Shown here: positions 9,732 to 20,600 of the stretch, piece after piece
Numbering within the stretch: the stretch's first letter is position 1
How the letters are laid out: every line of letters begins with the position of its first letter
Assembly (NCBI GenBank): GCA_965230065.1
Contig: OZ245942.1
Coordinates: 7,626,001 to 7,690,000 of the forward strand
Direction of reading: 5' to 3'
DNA: 64,000 nt
From: G965230065 sp965230065
GTDB taxonomy: Bacteria; Bacteroidota; Bacteroidia; Cytophagales; Cyclobacteriaceae
Position numbers and translations under genes: made by a program
Notes under the pieces: generated by a model
What the model was told of the DNA's origin: nothing
Seen by the model: only the letters and a program-made list of their open reading frames with translations
The model's database searches: none

Positions 9732-12059
9732 CTAAAATGTAAAACCCAAACTCAAAAATGCCTGCAAATTATCATTACTATTTCCTTTAGCAATGGCCAC
9801 TGTCATAGGCCCCAATAGGGAATAATAGCTCAAGCTGATGCCATACCCATACGCATCTACCAATTTATCAGGCATACCTTCCTCTATGCTTCCATCTGCA
9901 CTTAACAGATTAACAATTCCTTGTACATAGATACTCTTGAAAAAGCGGTATTGGATACCTGCTTTGGTATATAGAAAATCATCCAGACTGTACTGGTATG
10001 CTTCGGCTCCCCAAAATTCAAGTGTATTTCTCCCTAAAGGATTGAACCCGCCCACATTGTACTGATCATTGCTAATAACTGCCTGGTCACCTTCGAAATG
10101 ATAACCTGCCAAGCGGGAAAGAAAACTCAACCTATCCGTTATCCTTAGGTTCCAGGAAATGTCTGCTCCAATTAAGTTATAGCTGTCATAGGCAACAAAG
10201 CTTTGTCCGGCCACCTCGAAAGCATCAGTAATTTCAGAAGGTAGGTCTTCATAAAATTTAGGGGAATAAGTGAGTGATGACTCGATGTTAAATACAGTAC
10301 GGGCAAACATATTGACATCCCACCCCCGCGTAGGAAAAAATCGTTTATCCTGGGTATTGAGGCGAAAAAATACTTCCAGGTTATCAGAGCGGTATTTGAT
10401 TTTATCAATCCAATCTACCTCAAAATTAAAAACCAGTCCACTATCAAGATCAATCGGAAGGTTCCCTCCTATTTTGGGTGATTGATGGGCATAATCCCGA
10501 AAATACTGTACGCCCAAAGTAAAATCTTTAGAAAAAGTAGATTGTAACCTTCCATACATTGAATATAATTCATTGCTAAAGATTGCGTCGTTAATTCTCG
10601 ATTCGCCCAAACTTCCAGCAATTTCATCCTGGACATATCTTCCCCCTACCACTGCTGCCAGGTTATGCCTTTCTCCAATATATTTCAAATAGTTTACATC
10701 AGCCCTGGGGGTTTCGGCAATATCGGCTTCAACCACCAGCCTGGAGTCGGAAAGGCCTAAATTACGGCGGGTTAGGTTTAGGTTCAGTCCCGCCCCATTT
10801 TCAGTATCATAATGCAGCGCAAATTTTAACCTTCCCTGTGGGCCTTCATTAATATAAATCAACAACTCTTCTCCTTCTTCTCCAGAAAAAATCTCGTAGG
10901 TAATCTTATCAAAATAACGGGTACCGTATAACACGTCCACCCTTTCTTCTATATTATCTAATGATAGCAACTTATTTTCCTTAATCCTCAGTTTATCTTT
11001 GATGAATCCGTCAGAGATATGCTCGTTACCGATGATCGTAATTTTTTCTACATAAATACTGTCTGTGAAAGGTACTTTTTCAATGTTATTTAGAGGCTCC
11101 CCGTAGGCTAACACAGAATCTAAAACATGTTGCAAAGCCGTAAACTGTTCACGTGCCGCGGCTTCTCCACGCGCGATAATTCCGGTGGCCTCATCAAAAC
11201 TACTGGTAGAATAACCGGTTAGGTCGGGTGTAATCAGCACGTCACATAGTTCTATCTGTTTTTCTACATTCTGGGTACTGCCAATGAAAGAAGTTTGTAC
11301 CAGCACATCCACCATAGAGCGCATGTCATCAATAGAGGTTTCGCCACTACCCACATTTACGCCAATTACTATATCAGCCCCCATATCAATAACCTGTTGC
11401 ACCGGAAAATTCACAAAAACGCCGCCATCTACCAACAGTCTGTCATCTAGCACAATGGGCGTAAATACAGAAGGAATAGCCATACTGGCCCGCATGGCAG
11501 TAGGCAAAGACCCAGCGTTTAGTACTACCGCTTCACCCGTAAGAATATCCGCTCCAATACAGGCATACGGAATGGGAAACTGACTGAAATCGTCAATACG
11601 GTGGACGCTGGTGGTGAGGCGGGAAAAAAGCTCAGAAAGCTTCTGCCCGGAAATGGCTCCCTGAGGTAAACCTATATTAAACCCATCTACCGGCAACTCC
11701 ATGATATAACGGTCATAATAAGATTTTTCTTCAATCACGATATTGTCCAGAGAAACCTTATTGGTAAGAATCTCATCCCAGTTAACAGATTTGGCCACTT
11801 CTTCCAGTTCATCAGCCGAATAGCCAATGGCATACAGCCCGGCAATAAGGCTGCCCATGCTGGTACCGGTAATGTAATCTGGCTTGATACCTGCTTCTTC
11901 CATTACTTTCAGGGCACCGATATGGGCCATGCCTTTCGCACCACCCCCGCTCAGCACTACACCTATTTTGGGGCGCTTGCCTTTATCCTGGGCAAAAATT
12001 ATCGCAGGAATAAGTAATAAAAAAACGACCAAATGACTCTTTTGAAGCATAAAGCACAT
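9732..12059 (-). CDS. Patatin-like phospholipase with C-terminal BamA-like barrel
   Basis: 775 residues. After a signal peptide (first about 24 residues) comes a patatin domain with the oxyanion loop SGGGAKG (37-43), the nucleophile motif GTSMG (Ser67) and the catalytic Asp in DGG (Asp211), so the Ser-Asp dyad is intact. A POTRA-like region (about 320-400) and a 16-stranded-type Omp85 barrel (about 400-775, ending in F) follow. This is the architecture of type Vd / PlpD-like proteins, where the barrel carries the lipase at or beyond the outer membrane. The start at 12059 lies 2 bases after the stop of the frameshifted upstream gene; an ATG at 12050 is an alternative. It sits downstream of and in line with that gene, and next to tamB-tamL. 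Confidence 0.9.
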   Translation of the reverse strand: MCFMLQKSHLVVFLLLIPAIIFAQDKGKRPKIGVVLSGGGAKGMAHIGALKVMEEAGIKPDYITGTSMGSLIAGLYAIGYSADELEEVAKSVNWDEILTNKVSLDNIVIEEKSYYDRYIMELPVDGFNIGLPQGAISGQKLSELFSRLTTSVHRIDDFSQFPIPYACIGADILTGEAVVLNAGSLPTAMRASMAIPSVFTPIVLDDRLLVDGGVFVNFPVQQVIDMGADIVIGVNVGSGETSIDDMRSMVDVLVQTSFIGSTQNVEKQIELCDVLITPDLTGYSTSSFDEATGIIARGEAAAREQFTALQHVLDSVLAYGEPLNNIEKVPFTDSIYVEKITIIGNEHISDGFIKDKLRIKENKLLSLDNIEERVDVLYGTRYFDKITYEIFSGEEGEELLIYINEGPQGRLKFALHYDTENGAGLNLNLTRRNLGLSDSRLVVEADIAETPRADVNYLKYIGERHNLAAVVGGRYVQDEIAGSLGESRINDAIFSNELYSMYGRLQSTFSKDFTLGVQYFRDYAHQSPKIGGNLPIDLDSGLVFNFEVDWIDKIKYRSDNLEVFFRLNTQDKRFFPTRGWDVNMFARTVFNIESSLTYSPKFYEDLPSEITDAFEVAGQSFVAYDSYNLIGADISWNLRITDRLSFLSRLAGYHFEGDQAVISNDQYNVGGFNPLGRNTLEFWGAEAYQYSLDDFLYTKAGIQYRFFKSIYVQGIVNLLSADGSIEEGMPDKLVDAYGYGISLSYYSLLGPMTVAIAKGNSNDNLQAFLSLGFTF

Positions 12060-12061
12060 CG

Positions 12062-12393
12062 TTAACTATTGGCAAAGGCATATAAATTAACTTTTTCTCC
12101 TCCCACATTTACCCGGGCAATCTTATTAACAATTTCAGGGGAACCGTTCTGCAAATCTTCATCAATATTCAGGGAAACAATGTGATCGGCCACAATTTGG
12201 CGGTTTCTTACCATATCATCCACTTCTGTGTGTCCATGGCAGAAATTTTCAGTAATACCTCTTTTGCATCTACATTAGCCGGATTATGGTGAAAATACTG
12301 GATACGCCGCTTGTCATCCACGAAAAAACCTTCTTCTCCTTTAAAGTTTTCAAGATAGGGTTGTAATAGTTTTTTAACGCTGTTGTAATCCAT
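12062..12393 (-). pseudogene. Small conserved gene of unknown function, broken by a frameshift
   Basis: From ATG at 12393 one frame gives about 56 residues (MDYNSVKKLLQPYLENFKGE, later QYFHHNPANVDAKEVLLKIS). It then ends shortly after, in an out-of-frame tail. The +1-shifted frame continues with EVDDMVRNRQIVADHIVSLN and NKIARVNVGGEKVNLYAFAN to a TAA at 12062. The total of 332 bases is not a multiple of three. The break coincides with a short alternating GT run (12227-12233); removing one CA/TG unit restores one frame of about 109 residues. Function is unknown. The restored product would be small and acidic, and would end 2 bases before the patatin start. Confidence 0.6.
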
Positions 12394-12609
12394 TTGTAAT
12401 AATTAGGTGTTGGCAGAAAACCCATATGAAGCAGCCTTTCAGTACTCACACCAAGCTACATTAAAAAAAGACATCTGTGAATATAGGCCAACAAACTCTC
12501 TTTATAAAACCTGAAAGCCATATTTTAATTTTAGCATAATTCCTGACAAAATTGTTTATTACAATTCGCTAAAAAAAAGCATATATTTATTCGCAATACC
12601 TGACTGATA

Positions 12610-13431
12610 ATGAAAATAAAGTTTTATGGCACCCGTGGGTCAATCCCTGTATGCGATGCAGGCTTTCAAAAGTATGGGGGCAACACCACGTGCGTATGCG
12701 TGTCTGACCTTCCATCCGGCAACATTGTCATTTTTGATGCAGGCACAGGCATTCGTAACCTTGGTAAAGAAATAAACAATGGAGTGTTGCCTGTGAAAGG
12801 GAAAATATATTTGGCTTTTTCTCATTTTCACTGGGACCATGTGCAGGGCTTTCCTTTTTTTGCACCTGCATATAATCCTGAACAGCAAATCATTTTGACG
12901 TTTGGCCCGGATATTCCTATCAAAGAACTGAAAAACATCTTCACCGACCTCATGCAAAACCAGTACTTTCCAGTACAATTTGAAGACATGGGCGGGCATT
13001 GCGCCATCCGCCCTATGGCGCATCATCAAGTTGATATTGAAGGCGGAGAAGTAATGGCATCGGCACATACGCACCCCGGCGGGGCGCTGGGCTACCGCAT
13101 TAAGACAGATGGAAAAACTTTGGTTTACTGCACAGATGTAGAGCACCCCAATGGTATTGATGAGAACGTAGTAGCTTTGGCAAAAAATGCTGATATGCTC
13201 ATACATGATGCCCAATACACGCCTGAAGAACTCAAAACCCACAAAGGATGGGGCCACAGCAGCTGGGAGCAGGCCATTGCCGTAGCAACACAAGCTAATG
13301 TGCAAAAACTGGTGCTAACACATCATGACCCTGACCATGACGATACTTTTCTGGATAAAATACAGGAAGACTGTCAGAAAAAGTTTTCAAACTGCATATT
13401 AGCCAGGGATAGTATGGAATTGGAAGTTTAA
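12610..13431 (+). CDS. MBL-fold metallo-hydrolase
   Basis: 273 residues with the metallo-beta-lactamase fold signature HFHWDH (His72, His74, Asp76, His77) near the N-terminus. Further metal ligands are probably in SAHTHPGGALGYRI, in YCTDVEH and in VLTHHDPDHDD. The start MKIKFYGTRGSIP and the phrase KYGGNTTCV are typical of the branch related to phosphodiesterase/RNase Z-like cytosolic enzymes. No signal peptide is present, so it should be cytoplasmic. The substrate is unknown. The next gene follows after 36 bases, so the two may be cotranscribed. Confidence 0.88.
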   Translation: MKIKFYGTRGSIPVCDAGFQKYGGNTTCVCVSDLPSGNIVIFDAGTGIRNLGKEINNGVLPVKGKIYLAFSHFHWDHVQGFPFFAPAYNPEQQIILTFGPDIPIKELKNIFTDLMQNQYFPVQFEDMGGHCAIRPMAHHQVDIEGGEVMASAHTHPGGALGYRIKTDGKTLVYCTDVEHPNGIDENVVALAKNADMLIHDAQYTPEELKTHKGWGHSSWEQAIAVATQANVQKLVLTHHDPDHDDTFLDKIQEDCQKKFSNCILARDSMELEV

Positions 13432-13467
13432 CAAACTCAATATGAGGTCACTATATGCTATTACACT

Positions 13468-14538
13468 ATGGAAAAATGGGAGAATAACCTAAGAATCATC
13501 CGCAATATCTTGTTTGTAAAGTTTGGCATCCTGATCCTGTTCATTCTGTATACATTATCGGGTATTTTTATTCCCCTGGCCTTTGCCTTTTTTCTGGCCC
13601 TGGTGCTTCAGCCCTCGGTAAGTTGGCTGCGTAGTAAAAATATCACATTAGGGCTGAGTGTAGTCATTATTTCTATTGGTTTTTTGGCTATTTTGATCAT
13701 AGTAGACTTTATCATCTACGATGCTGCCAGAGGGCTGTTATTACAGAAAGAAATTTTTATTGAGCGCATCAACCTTGGAATGCAATCGCTTACCAGTACC
13801 TTTAATAACCTCACTGCTTATAACCTGGAAGTACATAATATTAAAGAAAGTGTTCAAAATCTGCTAACGCATAATTGGCTATTGGAACATACAGGTGCTT
13901 TTGCCGGAAAAATTGGCAATTTCTCAGGTAAACTATTCCTTACTATTTTATATTTCATGGGTATGCTGGGCGCTATTTCTCAATACGAAAAGTACATACA
14001 CTACCTGGAGCAAGAAAAAGAAGCTGAGCAAGTGCGGTTGGTGAGTGCCTTTGAAAAAATACAAAAAGCCATCGGCACCTATATTAAGGTAAAAACACTG
14101 GTTAGTTTTTTAACTGGAGTGGGTTATGCCATTACTTGCCTGGCCTTTGGCATAGATTTTTTCTTATTATGGGGTTTTTTGGCATTTTCGCTTAATTTTA
14201 TTCCGGTAATTGGGTCGCTGATTGCAACCATCCCACCAGCAGTGATGGGTTTCATGTATTTCGACAATTATGGTGTACTGCTGATTTTTATTTTGATCTT
14301 AATAGCTATACAAATTATTATGGGCAGTATTGTAGACCCCATGCTGATGGGCGCCCAGCTATCTTTAAATTTGGTAACGGTAATATTAGGGGTAGTCTTT
14401 TGGGGCACTTTATGGAGTACAGCCGGTATGATATTATCCGTACCCATGATGGTACTAATTAAAATTATTCTGGAGCAATTGCCAGATGCTGGTATCATAG
14501 TGAAGCTGATGGAACGAAAAATACCAAAACCCGTTTAA
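13468..14538 (+). CDS. AI-2E family transporter (PerM/YdiK type membrane protein)
   Basis: 356 residues with paired N-terminal membrane segments (about 16-60 and 60-85), a soluble middle region (about 95-150) and several C-terminal membrane helices. The family-typical stretch is FSLNFIPVIGSLIATIPPAV, followed by DPMLMGAQLSLNLVTVILGV. Members are inner-membrane permeases or channels of varied and often unproven function; the AI-2 name should not be taken literally. It is part of a same-strand run of four genes from 12610 to 16373. Confidence 0.88.
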   Translation: MEKWENNLRIIRNILFVKFGILILFILYTLSGIFIPLAFAFFLALVLQPSVSWLRSKNITLGLSVVIISIGFLAILIIVDFIIYDAARGLLLQKEIFIERINLGMQSLTSTFNNLTAYNLEVHNIKESVQNLLTHNWLLEHTGAFAGKIGNFSGKLFLTILYFMGMLGAISQYEKYIHYLEQEKEAEQVRLVSAFEKIQKAIGTYIKVKTLVSFLTGVGYAITCLAFGIDFFLLWGFLAFSLNFIPVIGSLIATIPPAVMGFMYFDNYGVLLIFILILIAIQIIMGSIVDPMLMGAQLSLNLVTVILGVVFWGTLWSTAGMILSVPMMVLIKIILEQLPDAGIIVKLMERKIPKPV

Positions 14539-14571
14539 GCAATTTTTTGTCAGACAATCTTTTTTAAGAAT

Positions 14572-15573
14572 ATGAGGAGGTATATCCTTTGTTTAATGAT
14601 GGTAACATTGTCATTTTCGTGCTTTGGACAAGTGTTCAAAAGTGAAATGGATACTACCTATATTCGGTTATATCCGAATACCGTTAAAGTAAAAGGTATA
14701 TTTCTGGATCGTTATTATGGGATTAGGCTGAAAGAAAAAGGGTTAGACCGTGTCATTAAAATGTCGGCCCGGGAACAGTCATATTTTGGCCTGGGTATTA
14801 TGGTATGGAACCTGAACCTGGATTTATCTTCTTTGATTCCGAACCCGCTGGAAAAGAAAAAAATTGGAGAAGAAGACGGGTTTGACCTCCAGCTTAACCT
14901 GTATACCCGCCGATGGAATTTTGACGCGGAAATTTCTAACATTGAAAACTTCAGTTTTAAAAACAAGGATGTATTCGGTAATATTGATGAAGAAATACCC
15001 GACTTTAACAACCTTAACGTGCGGCGAATCGGCGTTGGCGCAACTTATATTTTCCTGCCTGAGAAGTTTTCCTTTCGTTCGGCTTTCATTCAGGTTGACA
15101 GACAACTAAAAAGTGCAGGATCGCCTATTTTGTCATTTACTTATAATTACTCTTCATTAGACAGCGATTCCATTCCAACGCCCCAAAGTGTAGATATTCC
15201 TACCTTAGAAGCCCTAAAATCCGAAGGGCATAAGTATGCCCTCTTGCCCGGGTATTCTTATAATTTTATTCATAAAGCCTGGTTCCTGAATACCACCGGC
15301 TCTGCTGGTTTTGATATTCAAAGAAGCTCGTTCAGTATCAACAATGAATCTGATACCAATACCCGGCTGGAATGGCTCTTTGAATTGAAAGGCAGCCTGG
15401 GTTATCATGACGATACTTTTTCGGCAGGGGCACTTATATTTTATCAGTTCAGCCCTTCCAGGCTTGATAACTTAAGGCTATGGTCCAACAGTGGCAGCCT
15501 CAGGCTATTTGCTGCATACCGTTTTCCTGCACCAAAGTTTGTAAGAAAAACAAAGCCTAAGTTTTTGGATTAA
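14572..15573 (+). CDS. DUF4421 domain-containing protein
   Basis: 333 residues with a signal peptide ending near CFGQ, then DTTYIRLYPNTVKVKGIFLD, which resembles the start of DUF4421 proteins. The rest is rich in alternating beta strands with aromatic residues (for example LQLNLYTRRWNFDAEISNIE and GSLRLFAAYRFPAP), suggesting a small outer-membrane beta-barrel. Function is unknown. It lies 33 bases after the AI-2E-family gene on the same strand. Confidence 0.78.
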   Translation: MRRYILCLMMVTLSFSCFGQVFKSEMDTTYIRLYPNTVKVKGIFLDRYYGIRLKEKGLDRVIKMSAREQSYFGLGIMVWNLNLDLSSLIPNPLEKKKIGEEDGFDLQLNLYTRRWNFDAEISNIENFSFKNKDVFGNIDEEIPDFNNLNVRRIGVGATYIFLPEKFSFRSAFIQVDRQLKSAGSPILSFTYNYSSLDSDSIPTPQSVDIPTLEALKSEGHKYALLPGYSYNFIHKAWFLNTTGSAGFDIQRSSFSINNESDTNTRLEWLFELKGSLGYHDDTFSAGALIFYQFSPSRLDNLRLWSNSGSLRLFAAYRFPAPKFVRKTKPKFLD

Positions 15574-15674
15574 ACAAATTTTTCTGCCTGATGCAGGCTT
15601 CAGTTGGTGGTTTTAGTAAGATAATTTGCTTAATATTGGCTCTCAAAACTTTGCAACAACCTAAAACAAATACC

Positions 15675-16373
15675 ATGATGCATCCCAGAAAATCCCCCTT
15701 TCTCTTCTTTTGCGCACTATTAGCTTTTGCTTTTGTACGTTGTTCATCTACCCCCGAAACGCCCAACGGAACCACAGTTGACAGCTTGCAAACGGCTTAT
15801 CAGCAATTGCAGGATGAGAATACCTATTTGAAAGATGAACTCAACGAAGCCTCTTACCGGGCCGATAGCCTCGGAAGCCTGTACCACTCCCTCCAAGAGT
15901 CTATAGAAAAGAAGCCGGTGCTCACTCCTACTGAAAAGGAGTTTGCTGCATTGGTGCCCAAAGTAAATGATGCACTTTCCGATATGATTCAGTCTAAAGA
16001 CACAGAAAATGTGCTGAGTTATTTTCATGATAGGTTCACCACCAATGTAGTACAGGTATCAATCGCTAACCAGGTGAATGTAGAACGGGGAAACTCGTCC
16101 ACTTTTCCCGAATATCTTAATTACCTGGTCAGTGATGCCAACATTTCTTCCTTACAATTTTCTGTAAAGGATATTCTGGAACTGCACGTGCGTGACAATC
16201 AGCTGGGCATCATGGTTTTTACCAGCAACTTTGAAGTCAGAAAGAAGGATGGGGAGGTGATTAAAGGCGAAGAACTCATTCAGGTAGTAGCCAAAAAATA
16301 CGATGGCAAATGGGAAATCGGCAACTACTCGGCCATCCTGCTGTCAGACTACGATGAAATGGAGGCGATATAA
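15675..16373 (+). CDS. Lipoprotein with coiled coil and NTF2-like domain
   Basis: About 232 residues from ATG at 15675 (ATG at 15678 is also possible; an upstream in-frame start at 15591 would spoil the signal peptide). The start MMHPRKSPFLFFCALLAFAF is followed by VRC, a plausible lipobox. A heptad-like segment (DSLQTAYQQLQDENTYLKDE) suggests a short coiled coil. The C-terminal half (about 95-230, for example KDTENVLSYFHDRFTTNVVQ and ELIQVVAKKYDGKWEIGNYS) has the look of an NTF2/SnoaL-like fold. No function is known. Confidence 0.72.
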   Translation: MMHPRKSPFLFFCALLAFAFVRCSSTPETPNGTTVDSLQTAYQQLQDENTYLKDELNEASYRADSLGSLYHSLQESIEKKPVLTPTEKEFAALVPKVNDALSDMIQSKDTENVLSYFHDRFTTNVVQVSIANQVNVERGNSSTFPEYLNYLVSDANISSLQFSVKDILELHVRDNQLGIMVFTSNFEVRKKDGEVIKGEELIQVVAKKYDGKWEIGNYSAILLSDYDEMEAI

Positions 16374-16375
16374 CC

Positions 16376-17410
16376 TCATTTAGGCAGTACATACGCGTCT
16401 TCCTGATACACTTTTCCACTTCTCAGTATTTTAAGGGGGAACTTATCTCCGGGCTTTCTTGCCCGTAAATAAGCCCCTATCTTTTCTGTATTTTCGGCAT
16501 TGGTTGCCGGAATATTATTTACGGAGAGCAGGATGTCACCGCCTACCAATAATTCTGTATCTTCAATTTTGATTTTGACATCGCCCCCTTGCAGCCCCAA
16601 TACATCGGCGGGCGACCCGGCAGCCACTTTCTGGATCAAAAAACCTCCTTCCTGCGGAATGTTGAACACCTGGGCCAGCCTTCCCGTGAGTAAAATACCA
16701 TCTACCCCTGTCCAATACCCTGGTTCGTCTATGAGCAGGTGCTTGGCAACATTCGCGGTGGCAGCAAACCCAAGCCCTTCAAAACCTCCCGACTCTGACA
16801 AAATGTAACTGATAATTCCAATGACTTCCCCATGCTCATTGAACATCGGGCCACCGGAGTTGCCCCGGTTGATGGCAGCATCGGTCTGGAAAAATTCTAC
16901 TTCATTAAAATCAGAGATATGGCTTTTACGGGCATGCCGCCCACTGATGTACCCTACCGACAAAGAGTGGGTGAGGCCGTATGGAGCACCAATGATGCAT
17001 ATCTCGTCCCCTATTTTCACTTTATCAGAATCGGCCAATCCGGAGACACACAGGTTGTTAGGTGGGGCGAACAGTTGTATCAGGGCTACATCAGCCGTAG
17101 TAGATGAGCCAATAACTTTGGCAGTAAAAGCACGCCCATCCTCTAATTTCACCCTGATTCTCTCAGCTGTTTGTACCACATGGGCAGCCGTCATGATATA
17201 GCCCTCTTCAGAAATAATCACGCCCGAACCCAGCCCTGAAGAAGTTACATATTTATTGCGATCGCCTACACCCAGGTTTTGTTTTTCTTCCACACTGATT
17301 ACTACCACGGAACAACCTACCTTTTCAAAGAGCTTGCTGAAACGATGCTGGGCAGTAGCCAGGGAGACACAACTGCTTAAAATACAGAGAAATACAAAGA
17401 GTTTTTTCAT
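16376..17410 (-). CDS. HtrA/DegP-like S1C serine protease with PDZ domain
   Basis: 344 residues with a signal peptide (about 1-20), a trypsin-like domain and a C-terminal PDZ domain (about 235-340). The catalytic triad is complete: His77 in TAAHVVQ, Asp107 in TADVALIQL and Ser185 in RGNSGGPMF. One PDZ rather than two resembles DegS or short bacterial HtrA forms, but a cleavable signal suggests a periplasmic enzyme. It probably acts in envelope protein quality control. The gene converges on the lipoprotein gene with 2 bases between stops. Confidence 0.9.
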   Translation of the reverse strand: MKKLFVFLCILSSCVSLATAQHRFSKLFEKVGCSVVVISVEEKQNLGVGDRNKYVTSSGLGSGVIISEEGYIMTAAHVVQTAERIRVKLEDGRAFTAKVIGSSTTADVALIQLFAPPNNLCVSGLADSDKVKIGDEICIIGAPYGLTHSLSVGYISGRHARKSHISDFNEVEFFQTDAAINRGNSGGPMFNEHGEVIGIISYILSESGGFEGLGFAATANVAKHLLIDEPGYWTGVDGILLTGRLAQVFNIPQEGGFLIQKVAAGSPADVLGLQGGDVKIKIEDTELLVGGDILLSVNNIPATNAENTEKIGAYLRARKPGDKFPLKILRSGKVYQEDAYVLPK

Positions 17411-17600
17411 TTTTCAGGTTGAGGTATTGTATGAGGATTTAAAGATAAATAGTATTGCCCGAAGCAGCAATGAAAAGCAGTACCGAATGTGCATACTTAC
17501 CCATTAGGTAGCTTTCGTTTTTTTTTCTAACTTACTGATGTTTTCTGTTTTCAAAGCCGGCAATTTCTTCAGATAATCAAATAGGCTACCACTCCAACTC

Positions 17601-20600
17601 ATGAAACGCTCACTATTTCATCGGCGCTGGCTAATGATCATGATTAGCCTTATTGCCTTACTGGTAGTAGCCCGATGGGCAACCCGGTCGGCAGTAGAGC
17701 AGGCAATTTCAAATTACTTTCAACAAAAACTTGCCACACTGCCCAAAACCCAAATTACTTATGACATAGCAGCAATGCAAATAGCGTGGTGGAAACATAA
17801 TATTGCCCTGCAAGATGTTACCCTGATGATACAGCATGAAAAAAACACAAGTGACACCGCAACCTACCACCTCACTTTTCCCCAGTTCAATATCGATATA
17901 CGCTCGCTATGGGATTTGGTAAGTAAGCATACGCTTGACATTGAAGAAATCAGCCTGAAACAGCCCCAGATACAGGTTTTTCTCCCTCCTGCACAAGATT
18001 CTGTTATTTTACAACAGGAAGTAGGAAACTTACAGCAGGAAACGTTGTGGTTTCTGAAGCAACTGAATGTAACACACTTCGAGCTTTTGAATGGTTCATT
18101 GCAACTGAGCGTAGGTGGTGTTCCTGAACCACGTTATTCCCTCGGGGATGTAAGTGTATACATGGACAATTTAGATATTGACGTAGACTCCCTTTCTGCG
18201 TCCCATGTAACAGAGCTCCTGCTTACTGAAAACATACAAGTGATTTTAAAAAATGAAGCCGTTCTGCTGCCCGATGAACAACATACGCTCCATTTTAAGG
18301 AATTACACATTTCTTCTAAAGACGATGCCATTCTGATTGACAGCCTGCATCTTTATGCCGCTGATGATACGGAACTGTCTAAAAATCAAGACACTAACAA
18401 CAATATTAAAATCCCCCAACTACACCTTAAAGGTATAGATTTTCTTTCGCTGTATCTGGACAATAAGCTATTCATTGATACCGTGTTTGTAGGCAAAACA
18501 GACTTAAATTTATTGGTAGATGAAAATTCTGTAACAGTTTTTAAGCCCTCGGAAAAACAAAAAAAATACAGCCTGGATAGCGTGCATATTAGCCAACTAC
18601 ACATGATGCCGGGAACCATTACAGTGCGCCACACTACCGATTCGCTCACTGACTCTTACAAGATAGATAGTGCAACGCTGGTGCTGGGTGATGTTACCCA
18701 TTCCCCTAAAGACTCTTCATTTTCATGGGATGCGCAAAAGTTAGAGTTACAACTGAAAAACTATCAGTCAAAACTGGCAGACAAACATTATAATTTTAGT
18801 TTTGAAAAACTCAACTGGACATTAACAGATAAATCTTTCGGCCTGGAAGGTGTGATGATTCTGCCCGAACATGATACCATCCCCCTCGCTACCGAACGCC
18901 CGCTGAAATATTTAAAAATACCTTCTTTTACCATCAAACAAATGGACTTTACCGATTTGTTTTTCAAAAAGCAACTCAGCGGTGAAAGTATTGAAATTGA
19001 AAGCCCTACACTCGGTTTCGTGCTGCCCGGCCACGCTGCTACCCATAAGAAAGAGCCTGTAAATGTGGGCAATATCCTGAAGCAATTCTTCAAAACTTTT
19101 AAACTTGAAAAGCTGTCACTAAACAATGGTAATATTGCCTTATTTCATAATCATGGCCCTGCTTTTTTTACCCTGGAAAACATAAATGTGTACGGGCATG
19201 AGTGGGAACTGGCAGAAAACGAACAAATTGCCGAAGCGTTTCCATTAGAAGTTTCTTTTGAAAAAGGACAGCTATTACTTCCCGATTTTCATGTGAGTCT
19301 TTCCAACACGCATTATTCCAATATTGAAGATCAATTAATAGCCCGGCAAATTGATGTGCAACCTTCAGGGGAAAAAGAGGGCTTACAGGCATCTGTACAA
19401 TTATCTGATGTGACATTAGGTGGTTTGCAGTCTATGCAATCTGTTAACCAGTTGGGCCTGGTGAGCATTCGTAAAATTAAGGCAAACATCATTTTACCTG
19501 AAAACAAACAGAAAAAAGCCAATACAAATAATGCCCCTCAACTATTTCGTGTAGACGCGTTGCAAATTGATCAACTGGATGCAGAGATAGAAATGCCGGG
19601 TATGGGAAGCTTTACTTTACAAAACCTGAAAGCCGACCTGAAAGAAGTAGCCCTTGGAGACCCGTCCTTTCCCTTTGTATTTAATTTTGATGATTCGCAG
19701 CTCCATTTGGGCAGCACGTCATTTGCCCTCCAACACCAGTCAGGAGGCTTTGATTCCTTGCGCCTGCAAACAGGCAACATGGATTTTTATAATATTGCTG
19801 CCGCCTCTGACAGTGCCTCCCAAGCCCAATGGCAGGTTACCTTGCCCCAGTTAGAAATTGACCACCTGCAATTTCCTGATGAAGAAAATACATCCTTGCA
19901 TATTGGCCAGGTTGCCCTGAGACAACCCTCAGCCAGCGGCATGCTGCCCGTTCAACACAACGATACCACTTCAAATGATAAGGACAATGATACGCCTTCG
20001 TCAGCTTCATCATTTCAGGTACTGTTAGACACCCTGTTGGTTGACCAGGCCCAATGGTCCCTAGGGCAGGCTGAGGCTGTTCATGAAGATACTACTTTCT
20101 GGTCTGCCAACAGCCTTACAGTGAAGGGTTACCAGTTGCAATATCCGCTGGCAAATGATGAACTTTTGAGCCAAAACATTTGGCTGGAACTTGACAGTTT
20201 GCAACAGAAAAGCAGCAACACCCAATGGCTAGTAGAGAAAATAGAAGCTTCTATGAAAGAGCAAACGGTGGCTTTGCAAAATATTCAGTTGCAAACACAA
20301 ACCGCTACAGCCAACATCCCTGCTTTGCAAGTGGCCGCCTCCTTGGCTGGCATCCAGCTCAAAACAAATAATGTACAAGGCTGGAACTTGGCGCAACCCT
20401 GGCTTATTGAAGAGCTTATCGTACAACATCCCGAACTTTCCGTTTCCTGGGATTCCATTAGTGAAACTTCCACTATGGAAAAAAAACCTAAAAGTGAGCC
20501 TTCGTTTCCCATGCCTTCTGTTGCTGTAAAAAGTTTTCATATAGAACAGGCAAACCTCAAAACTCAGGGTATGGATGAACAACCCAACCTGTCAGTAGAA

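Noticed and set aside
12640..13305. 221-codon minus-strand frame opposite the MBL-fold gene
   Set aside because: The plus-strand gene has an intact metal motif and good start; the antisense translation is Cys/His-rich without order.
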